The translations under genes and the position numbers were made by a program. DNA of 11,319 nucleotides. Source: Candidatus Sumerlaeota bacterium (GTDB taxonomy: Bacteria > Sumerlaeota > Sumerlaeia > JADFCT01). Position 1 is the stretch's first letter. Each line of letters starts with the position of its first letter. The stretch lies in assembly GCA_026398575.1 (NCBI GenBank), contig JAPLSP010000291.1, positions 1 through 11,319 on the forward strand, read 5' to 3'. The notes under the pieces were generated by a model that was not told where the DNA came from, made no database searches, and saw only the letters and a list, made by a program, of their open reading frames with translations. Shown here one piece after another: positions 1 through 6,787 of the stretch.

Positions 1-407
1 TTGCCAGACTACCATCGAGTCATCCCTGTTCGTTCATTACCGCGTCATCCACGCGCCGCAGGATGTTTTCGCCTTGCCTTCGCTGCCTGTGCCGAACAGA
101 ATTTTATGTGCCCATTTTGCGCGGCTAAAGGCATACCAAAATTGCGATCTTACACATTTGCCACTGTTTCTCGTGCTCGGAATAAATTCATGCTGACAGG
201 AGCAGCGCCGCTTAGGGCTGCATTACTTTGGCTCCTTGTGCAAGATTACGTCACTGAGTTCACAATATAGAGCGCTTTGACCTGTGAACAAGCATCAAAT
301 CCGCCACGCAACCAGTGACGTTTGCGATTGAACCCGAGCGGCGCCCGTCGGCTATCATGGGGGCGTTGTGAGCAACTGCATTTTTTCCAACCACGTGGAG
401 AATTGTC
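1..407. other. Leader region upstream of gatB, no convincing gene
   Basis: No recognisable protein, tRNA or rRNA is visible here. The + strand frame starting at base 1 stays open to a stop at 268-270, and the other two + frames are also open for a while from the left edge. None of the three peptides resembles a known family, and there is no Shine-Dalgarno-led start. A weak imperfect hairpin can be drawn at 198-236, with outer stem AGGAGC/GCTCCT and an alternative inner stem GCAGC/GCTGC, but no T-run follows it. A promoter for the downstream operon should lie in this stretch, yet no -35/-10 pair with normal spacing stands out. TTGTGC at 236-241 with CACAAT at 261-266 is the nearest, at a poor 19-base spacing. 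Confidence 0.5.
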
Positions 408-1868
408 ATGACTGAGCACGCGGCCAGCATCGAATACGAACCGGTCATCGGCTTTGAGATTCATGCCGAGCTGAAAACCAAATCCAAAGTCTTTTGCGGA
501 TGCAAGGTGGACTTCGGCGCGCCGCCCAACACGCAGGTCTGCCCGGTGTGTCTTGGGATGCCGGGATCGCTGCCGGTGCTGAATCGCCAGTGCGTCGAGC
601 TCGTGTTGCGGACGGCGCTGGCCGCCAATTGCCATATCAATGAACACGCCTCCTTCGACCGCAAGAACTACTACTATCCCGACCTGCCGAAGAACTACCA
701 GATCAGCGAGCAATACTCGATCATCGGCGTCAAGGGATACGTGGATTATCCGTTCAACGGCGCGATGCAGCGCGTGCGCATCAACAACATCCACCTCGAA
801 GAAGACGCCGGCAAAAACATCCATGCCGAAGTCGGGCGCGAGGAATATTCGCTTGTGGACCTGAACCGCGCGGGAACGGGATTGATGGAAGTCGTCACCG
901 AGCCGGACATCCGCAGTTTGGAAGAAGCCAACGCCTTCATGAAGCACATCAAGAACCTGCTCGAATATATCGAGGTCAGCGACTGCAAGATGCAGGAAGG
1001 CTCGCTGCGATTCGAACTCAACGTTTCCGTCAGACCCAAGGGATCGGACAAGTTGAGCTCCGCCTACGTCGAGGTCAAGAACGTCGCTTCGATGAAGACC
1101 GTCCTGGCGGCGGCGGACTATGAGATCAAGCGCCAGACGAAGCTGCATCGCGAAGGCTCTGCCATCGCAAAGGAAACGCGGCTTTGGGATGATCTGGAGA
1201 ATTGCACCCGCACGATGCGCTCAAAAGAAACGGCCAAGGACTATCGCTATTTCCCCGAGCCGGACCTGGTCGAGCTGAACATCACGCCCGATTGGCAGGA
1301 GCGCGTGCGCCGCGAAATCCCCGAACTCCAGCCCGACAAGCAAAAGCGCTTCATGGAGCAATACGGCTTGCCGGAATATGACGTCGCCCTCCTGACGCAG
1401 AGCAAAGCGGTGGCCGACTACTTCGAGACCGTCGTCCGCACGCACAACAACCCGAAGTCCGCCAGCAACTGGATGATGACCGAGGTGATGCGCGAGATGA
1501 ACGAGAAATTCATCGAACCCTCCGACCTGAAAATGCCCGCCGCGCATCTGGGGCAGATGCTGGCGATGATTGACAAGGGGCAAATCAGCGGCAAGATCGG
1601 CAAGCAGATCTTCCCGGAAATGCTGGAGACCGGCAAGGCGCCGGCTGACATCGTCAAAGAAAAAGGCTTGATCCAGATCAGCGACACGGTCGAGATCGAA
1701 AAAATCGCGGACGAGGCAATGGCCGCGCTGCCGGAAGTCTGCGCCGAGATTCGCGGCGGAAAACAAAAAGCAATGGGACGCCTCGTGGGCGAAGTGATGA
1801 AGCGCTCGAAGGGCCAGGCCAATCCGGGGATGGTTAATGAGATTCTTGCAGGGAGGTTTTCGACATGA
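408..1868 (+). CDS. gatB: Asp-tRNA(Asn)/Glu-tRNA(Gln) amidotransferase subunit B
   Basis: GatB is the tRNA-binding and kinase subunit of the GatCAB complex. The complex converts Glu-tRNA(Gln) to Gln-tRNA(Gln), and Asp-tRNA(Asn) to Asn-tRNA(Asn), using ammonia from the GatA glutaminase, in the cytoplasm. The 486-residue length is normal. The catalytic cradle domain opens with a GFEIHAEL motif near residue 15. Four cysteines (30, 32, 45, 48) form the expected zinc site. The DLNRAGTGLMEVVTEPD block and the YRYFPEPDL signature are both present. The C-terminal tail/YqeY-like domain ends in a VGEVMKRSKGQANPGMVNE block. The ATG at 408 follows GGAG at 397-400 with a 7-base spacer. gatA and gatC are not in the window. 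The stop overlaps the next gene's start by 4 bases (ATGA), so an essential translation gene leads this operon. Confidence 0.97.
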   Translation: MTEHAASIEYEPVIGFEIHAELKTKSKVFCGCKVDFGAPPNTQVCPVCLGMPGSLPVLNRQCVELVLRTALAANCHINEHASFDRKNYYYPDLPKNYQISEQYSIIGVKGYVDYPFNGAMQRVRINNIHLEEDAGKNIHAEVGREEYSLVDLNRAGTGLMEVVTEPDIRSLEEANAFMKHIKNLLEYIEVSDCKMQEGSLRFELNVSVRPKGSDKLSSAYVEVKNVASMKTVLAAADYEIKRQTKLHREGSAIAKETRLWDDLENCTRTMRSKETAKDYRYFPEPDLVELNITPDWQERVRREIPELQPDKQKRFMEQYGLPEYDVALLTQSKAVADYFETVVRTHNNPKSASNWMMTEVMREMNEKFIEPSDLKMPAAHLGQMLAMIDKGQISGKIGKQIFPEMLETGKAPADIVKEKGLIQISDTVEIEKIADEAMAALPEVCAEIRGGKQKAMGRLVGEVMKRSKGQANPGMVNEILAGRFST

Positions 1869-3094
1869 GCATCTTGCTATCACGCCTTGCATTGAAAAAT
1901 TATCGCGCTTGGGAGTCGCTGGATATCTCTCTCGGCGATATCAATGTGCTCTTCGGTCCCAATGGCGCTGGCAAATCCTCTTGCCTGGATGCTTTATTAT
2001 TCCTGCATGATTGTCTGGTTCGGGATGTGCCGTTTGCCGCTTCGCAGAGAAGTCAGGGGATTGGCCTGTTGAATAATCGCGCGGATGTTAGATTTTTTAC
2101 AATAGGCGCGCAAGCCTTCAATCTATCTTATAGCATGTCTCTGCGAACAAGTTCAGGTCATATCGATCCCCAAGCACACGAGGAACTGGACGTAATCCCT
2201 ACCCCAGGGAATCCATCACAGAATCTTTCTCTTCTTAGGCGGATCTTCGGAGATAACAAAGCAGCTTTCACGTGTTCAAGAGAAAAGCCCGTAGAAAAGA
2301 TAACCATACGAGAGCCGCAAAAACTATCGCTTACATTATTTATTGAGCAACTTGGGCGCTATGAAAATGAAGTGTTTGACGCAGCCATAGACGCTACAAA
2401 AATGGCGAAAGCAATTGAGTGCATATTCTTATATTGCTCGCGTGACATCCATCTTTCCTACATTAAGGAGAATGGCTCAAGATCCGGAACCGAAACGGTA
2501 CTGTCGCCACGGTGCGAGAATCTTTGGTCTGTTTTGCGTAATCTCCACGATCGGCGCGGAAAGGACAAACGCTATAATGCGATCATTGAATATTTGAGAG
2601 AAAGCATCCCGTTGTTTGAAGATTTATACTTTGAACAGACGGGAGCGCTGTCCCTTTATGGAGGAATGATAGAAAAGGGAAGCCCCGAGTCCATTCCACT
2701 TGTCGGAATGTCCGATGGCCATCTTCAAATGCTAATTCATCTGACGGCGCTTTTCGGCATGGAGCCGGAAACTCCCGCAATCCTGATGTTCGATGAACCC
2801 GAAACTTCACTTCATCCCTGGGCGCTGACGATACTTGGCAAAGCAATGAAGACCGCTGCTGAGGATTGGAACCGACAAATTATCCTTGCAACTCATTCTC
2901 CAGTTCTTCTCAGCCAATTCGAGCCGGAAGAGATTTTGGCTTTTGAAATAGGTGATGATGGCCGAAAAAGCGCCACACGCGTTAGCGAAATGAAAGACAT
3001 CCAAGATTTGCTTGAACACTATGAGACCGGCTCGCTCTATATGGCAGAGGCAGTTGCTCCCCAAAGCAGGCAATCTGGAGGAAACACAGAATGA
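1865..3094 (+). CDS. ABC/SMC-type AAA ATPase (AAA_21/AAA_15 style), partner of the following TOPRIM protein
   Basis: This is a 409-residue soluble ATPase of the OLD/RecF-like class. The N-terminus reads as the usual 'lkNYRaw..l.i.L..iNvLfGPNGAGKSS' start, with Walker A at residues 31-39. The middle (about 60-270) is a variable insertion without recognisable motifs. The C-terminal lobe has an ABC-signature-like GMSDGHLQML (281-290), Walker B LMFDEPE (307-313, D310/E311), D-loop SLHP, and the H-switch ATHSP (342-346). No nuclease domain is fused to it. The ATG at 1865 overlaps the gatB stop and is preceded by GGGAGG (1851-1856) with an 8-base spacer. The next gene overlaps by another ATGA. The gene is clearly AT-richer than gatB (about 43% GC at 2341-2400), which suggests a different origin. 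Split ATPase plus TOPRIM pairs such as AriA/AriB are antiphage systems. By analogy this would be the sensor/scaffold, but that is inference. Confidence 0.9.
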   Translation: MSILLSRLALKNYRAWESLDISLGDINVLFGPNGAGKSSCLDALLFLHDCLVRDVPFAASQRSQGIGLLNNRADVRFFTIGAQAFNLSYSMSLRTSSGHIDPQAHEELDVIPTPGNPSQNLSLLRRIFGDNKAAFTCSREKPVEKITIREPQKLSLTLFIEQLGRYENEVFDAAIDATKMAKAIECIFLYCSRDIHLSYIKENGSRSGTETVLSPRCENLWSVLRNLHDRRGKDKRYNAIIEYLRESIPLFEDLYFEQTGALSLYGGMIEKGSPESIPLVGMSDGHLQMLIHLTALFGMEPETPAILMFDEPETSLHPWALTILGKAMKTAAEDWNRQIILATHSPVLLSQFEPEEILAFEIGDDGRKSATRVSEMKDIQDLLEHYETGSLYMAEAVAPQSRQSGGNTE

Positions 3095-3885
3095 GTATCG
3101 CAGCATCCGATGATGCTCACAATTCTGACAGTACATCCGATCCGCGCGCAGGCGATGCCCTTCCGGCATGGCGTTTTCATCGCTTTTTCCTAATAGTCAC
3201 TGGCAAAACAGAAGAGTCTCACTTGCCGGATCTTTTCCGTTCATTGCATGCCAGTCAATCATGCCTGTTCAAAGTTCTAAGACGAATTCAGCAGTCCAGC
3301 CCCAAGTCGCCGAAAAGAAATATTTCTGTCGTTGGACGGAAAAATGAGCCTCCTCCGAAGATATTGAAAGAGATCAGTCTGCCTGTAAGAAAGCAACTTA
3401 GAAGTTTCCCGGAGTGTTTCATCATTCTCATAGATGATCTGGAACATAATCGCCGAGGACAAATACAGGCTGTCTTCGATCATTATCACGAGGCCATGAC
3501 GCATCTGCTTAATGACTCGCAAAAACGAAATGTCTCGGTCCATTTCCTGGTTCCAATGCTTGAAGCCTATTTCCTGGCGGATGCGAAGGCCGTCAATCAA
3601 GCGCTCGGAACTACGATCCAGGATTATGCGGGCGACGTGGAGGATATTCGGAATCCCAAAGGCGAGATAAAGGATGTATTTCCTACGTATCAAGAAATAG
3701 AGGATGGGGGAAAGATTCTGCAAGCGCTGGATGCCGCGCATGTCCTCTCCCGCGCGGAGACTTGCGCATATCTGCGGACGCTTTTCGCCTGGTGCATTCG
3801 GAAGATGGGCGGACAATTTACAGATCAATATAGATTGAAGGATGGGAAATATGCCGAGATTACACGAACGCAAATTAGTATGTGA
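3091..3885 (+). CDS. DUF4276-like TOPRIM-fold protein, putative effector of the ATPase pair
   Basis: This 264-residue protein fits the DUF4276 family, small TOPRIM-related proteins usually encoded next to an AAA ATPase. Key features are the N-terminal strand FFLIVTGKTEE with an acidic turn (E41/E42), a second acidic cluster ILIDDLE (D115, D116, E118), LEAYFLAD with a conserved Glu (E158), and a C-terminal SRAETCAYLRTLFAWC block (220-235). These positions match the metal-binding acidic residues of TOPRIM nucleases. The second motif reads DDLE, so the canonical DxD is either shifted or has D-to-E. The first 25 or so residues are a low-complexity extension. ATG 3091 has a strong GGAGGA (3077-3082) with an 8-base spacer and overlaps the ATPase stop by ATGA. 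GC is about 48% at 3301-3360. Nuclease activity, possibly on RNA or tRNA as in PARIS AriB, is a hypothesis. No catalytic function can be proven from the sequence. Confidence 0.82.
   Translation: MSIAASDDAHNSDSTSDPRAGDALPAWRFHRFFLIVTGKTEESHLPDLFRSLHASQSCLFKVLRRIQQSSPKSPKRNISVVGRKNEPPPKILKEISLPVRKQLRSFPECFIILIDDLEHNRRGQIQAVFDHYHEAMTHLLNDSQKRNVSVHFLVPMLEAYFLADAKAVNQALGTTIQDYAGDVEDIRNPKGEIKDVFPTYQEIEDGGKILQALDAAHVLSRAETCAYLRTLFAWCIRKMGGQFTDQYRLKDGKYAEITRTQISM
3838..3842 (+). promoter_or_regulatory. Ribosome binding site inside the TOPRIM gene that sets the oxidoreductase start
   Basis: AAGGA lies 8 bases before the ATG at 3851, which is ideal spacing. The in-frame ATG at 3842 overlaps the motif itself and has no site of its own. 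The later in-frame TTG at 3914 has no purine-rich motif before it and would remove the charged n-region of the signal peptide. The start at 3851 is therefore preferred. Confidence 0.65.
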
Positions 3886-6787
3886 CACTAAAAATCCTCC
3901 AAGTCTCTGCGGCTTGGTTATTTTCATTGGTCTTCTGTCATGCGGCTTGGCCGCGCCTCTAACGGCGGGCAGCGCGATTCCGGATATGCGATCTTCCGAA
4001 TCGGCCGCGCCCTCAGCCAGCGCCGACGATCAGATTTATCCCACCGAGCCATACACTACCTATACCCTGTTCCGCAAAACGCCGCGGGCGAGCCGGATGG
4101 TTCAGGATGGGTTTCTGTGGGTGGAGGCGGAGGACTTTAGTGATTATGGCAGGTGGCTTCTGGATACGCAATTTGTTCAGAATATGGGGTCGGGTTATCT
4201 GATTGCCGCTGGCGTGGGAAGGCCCATTGCGGATGCCAGTACGCGCGTTGAGATTCCCAAGGATGGACAGTACCGGGTCTGGGTTCGTGCGAAGAACTGG
4301 ATCAAGGACGCGGCGCCGGGACGGTTCACGATTTCAGTGAACGGCGCGCGCTCGAAGCAGGTGTTCGGCGCGGCGCCAACGGAGGAATGGATTTGGGAAT
4401 CGGCGGGCGAGTTTGCGCTGAAGGCCGGTCCCGCGACGCTGGCGCTCAACGATCTCAGCGGATATTTCGCGCGATGCGACGCGCTGCTGCTGACGACGGA
4501 TTTGAAATACACTCCGCCGCGCGAAATGGAACCTTTGCAGCGCGAGCGCGCGCGGCTGGCAGGCGTTTCGCTGGAACCGAAGGATGAAGGCGAATTCGAC
4601 GTGGTGGTCGTGGGCGGCGGCGCGGCGGGCGCCTGCGCGGCGATCGCGGCGGCGCGGATGAACGCGAAAACCGCGCTGATTCAGGACCGCCCCGTACTCG
4701 GCGGCAATGCGAGCGATGAGCTGGGCGTTGGCATCTGTGGCGCCAGCGTGAGCCACGCAAACGCGCGCGAGAGCGGCATCATCGAGGAGGCTTCGCGCCT
4801 CAGAGCGCGCTATAAGTCCGGGCACATGAGCGAAGGTTTTCGTATCCTTGCCGAACAAGAACCCCGCCTCACCGTGTTTTATAACCGCCGCGCTATCGGC
4901 GCCACGATGCGCGACGCCGGCGCCATCGCGTCTGTGAAGGCCGTGGATACGCTGGAGGGGACAGCCAGCGTTTTTCGCGGACGATACTTCATTGACTGCA
5001 CGGGCGATGGCTGGGTTGGCTATTTCGCCGGGGCCAAGTTCCGGCTGGGCCGCGAGACGCGCGAGGAATTCGGCGAAGACCTGGCGCCCCCGAAAGCCGA
5101 CACTATCACCATGAGCGGATGCATCATGGGCAACTACGCGATTTCATTCCGCTCGCGTCCGGCGGGTCATCCCATAAACTACGTCGCTCCGCCCTGGGCG
5201 GCAAAACTGCCGCCGCCGGAGGAATTCGGCAGAAACATCCGGCGCGTCGAGGGAGGCGAATGGTGGCTCGAGCATCCGGGCGAGATTGACGATCTCTGGG
5301 ATCCCGAACGCGCGCGCGACGAGCTGATCAAGATCAGCTTCGGCTATTGGGACTTCATCAAGAACCGCTGGCCGGATCGCGAGCGGGCGCGCGATCACGC
5401 GCTGACCTTCGTTCCTTTCATGAACGCCAAGCGCGAGACGCGCCGCCTCGTCGGCGACTATATCATGAAGCAGCAGGACGCCCAAGCCGGGACGATGTTT
5501 CCCGACCGCATTTCATACGGGGGCTGGTCGCTCGACGTTCACAATCCCAAAGGAATTTTTTCGGGGAAAGAAGGGCCGTATTATTGCGACCCTCGCGTCC
5601 CAATTTACAGCATCCCATACCGCTGCATCTATTCGGTCAACGTCGGCAATCTGTTTTTCGCCGGACGCAACGTCAGCGTGACGCACATCGCCCTCGGCTC
5701 GGTGCGCGTGCAAGGCACGCTGGCTACACTCGGACAAGCCGCCGGAACCGCCGCCGCGCTCTGCCTGAAGCGCGGCATCGGCCCGCGCGAACTCGGGCAG
5801 AAGCAGATCGGCCTCCTGCAACAAACGCTCCTCAAACATGACCAGTATATCCCCGAGCTGAAAAACGAAGACCCCGATGATCTGGCGCGGACGGCCACGG
5901 TTACCGCCTCCAGCACGGCTGCCGGCGAGGAATTCGGCAAGGAAAAAATCGAGCATTATGACCTTCACGAATTGGCCATGCCTCGCGCGGCGATGTTTCC
6001 GCGCGGAGTTCATCCGGAGATACAAACCGTGTACGCGCTGCTGAAATCCTCACTCAGCGAGCCTCTCAGCCTGACGCTTCATGCGCGCGAGGCGGCGGCG
6101 CCGGGCGACTTCTCCTCGACGACCGACCTGGTCACCGCCACCGCCACCGTTCCGGCGAACAAGCAGACTTGGATCAAGTTCGACTTGAAATGCCGCACGG
6201 ATAAGCCTTACATCTGGGTCTGGCTGCCCGAGGCCAAAGGCGTCGAGTGGTTTCTGATGCGCAGCGTGCCCCCCGGCTGGAGCCGCGGATATGGCGGCGG
6301 GGTCAAGCGCCCATGGACCACCGTTCAAGGCCAGTGCTACATGGTTTACACGAATCCCGCCAACACCATCGAGATGGACTATCGCCCCGCGAACGCGATC
6401 AACGGCGTGGCGCGCGTCGTCGGAAGCACAACCAACCAATGGGTCTCGGACCCCGTCCAGCCGATGCCGCAGTGGCTCGAACTTGCGTTTGCGCGCCCGG
6501 CAAAGATGAACACGATCTACCTGACTTTCGACACGGATATGAACGAGCGCTTTGCGATGGCGCCGCTCCCCCGGGCGTGCGTTCGCGATTACAGCGTTTC
6601 ATATTATGACGGCGCGAACTGGCGCGAGGTGGCAAGCGTGAAAGACAACTTCCAGCGCCACCGCGTGCACCGCTTCGACGCCGTAACGGCGCAAAAACTC
6701 CGGGTGACGGTCAGCGCCACGAATGGCGATAAATCGGCCCGCATCTTCGAAGTCCGGGTCTATGACGAGGAGCCAACCGCCCGATGA
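3851..6787 (+). CDS. Exported FAD-dependent oxidoreductase with N-terminal golvesin/CBM-like and C-terminal discoidin-like domains
   Basis: Numbered from ATG 3851, the protein has 978 residues. A signal peptide occupies about residues 1-37: charged RLHERK, then hydrophobic LVIFIGLLSCGLAA. LLSC at 28-31 could be a lipobox, so it may be a lipoprotein. Residues 89-217 (VEAEDFSDYG..., VEIPKDGQYRVWVRAKNW) resemble golvesin/xanthan-lyase-type CBM modules. The FAD_oxidored core follows: Rossmann motif DVVVVGGGAAG (250-260), GGNASDE (284-290), IDCTGDG (381-387), and the C-terminal FAD-binding FAGRNVS with GQAAGTAA (603-635). Residues 842-972 look like an F5/8 (discoidin) carbohydrate-binding fold. 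The family is abundant in polysaccharide-degrading PVC-type bacteria. Substrate is unknown; a sugar or glycan-derived alcohol is a guess. The gene overlaps the TOPRIM gene by 35 bases and the amidase gene by ATGA. GC is very high (about 77% at 4621-4680). Confidence 0.88.
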   Translation: MPRLHERKLVCDTKNPPSLCGLVIFIGLLSCGLAAPLTAGSAIPDMRSSESAAPSASADDQIYPTEPYTTYTLFRKTPRASRMVQDGFLWVEAEDFSDYGRWLLDTQFVQNMGSGYLIAAGVGRPIADASTRVEIPKDGQYRVWVRAKNWIKDAAPGRFTISVNGARSKQVFGAAPTEEWIWESAGEFALKAGPATLALNDLSGYFARCDALLLTTDLKYTPPREMEPLQRERARLAGVSLEPKDEGEFDVVVVGGGAAGACAAIAAARMNAKTALIQDRPVLGGNASDELGVGICGASVSHANARESGIIEEASRLRARYKSGHMSEGFRILAEQEPRLTVFYNRRAIGATMRDAGAIASVKAVDTLEGTASVFRGRYFIDCTGDGWVGYFAGAKFRLGRETREEFGEDLAPPKADTITMSGCIMGNYAISFRSRPAGHPINYVAPPWAAKLPPPEEFGRNIRRVEGGEWWLEHPGEIDDLWDPERARDELIKISFGYWDFIKNRWPDRERARDHALTFVPFMNAKRETRRLVGDYIMKQQDAQAGTMFPDRISYGGWSLDVHNPKGIFSGKEGPYYCDPRVPIYSIPYRCIYSVNVGNLFFAGRNVSVTHIALGSVRVQGTLATLGQAAGTAAALCLKRGIGPRELGQKQIGLLQQTLLKHDQYIPELKNEDPDDLARTATVTASSTAAGEEFGKEKIEHYDLHELAMPRAAMFPRGVHPEIQTVYALLKSSLSEPLSLTLHAREAAAPGDFSSTTDLVTATATVPANKQTWIKFDLKCRTDKPYIWVWLPEAKGVEWFLMRSVPPGWSRGYGGGVKRPWTTVQGQCYMVYTNPANTIEMDYRPANAINGVARVVGSTTNQWVSDPVQPMPQWLELAFARPAKMNTIYLTFDTDMNERFAMAPLPRACVRDYSVSYYDGANWREVASVKDNFQRHRVHRFDAVTAQKLRVTVSATNGDKSARIFEVRVYDEEPTAR

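Noticed and set aside
198..236. Intrinsic terminator before gatB
   Set aside because: The hairpin is short and imperfect with competing stems, and no T-run follows.
1..270. 89-codon frame open from the left edge (TTG at base 1)
   Set aside because: No ribosome binding site can be seen, there is no family resemblance, and the other two forward frames are also partly open. Kept only as part of the leader description.
246..1148. 300-codon open frame on the - strand across gatB
   Set aside because: It lies antisense to an unambiguous gatB, and its Val/Asp/Arg/His-rich peptide is the usual shadow of high-GC coding sequence.
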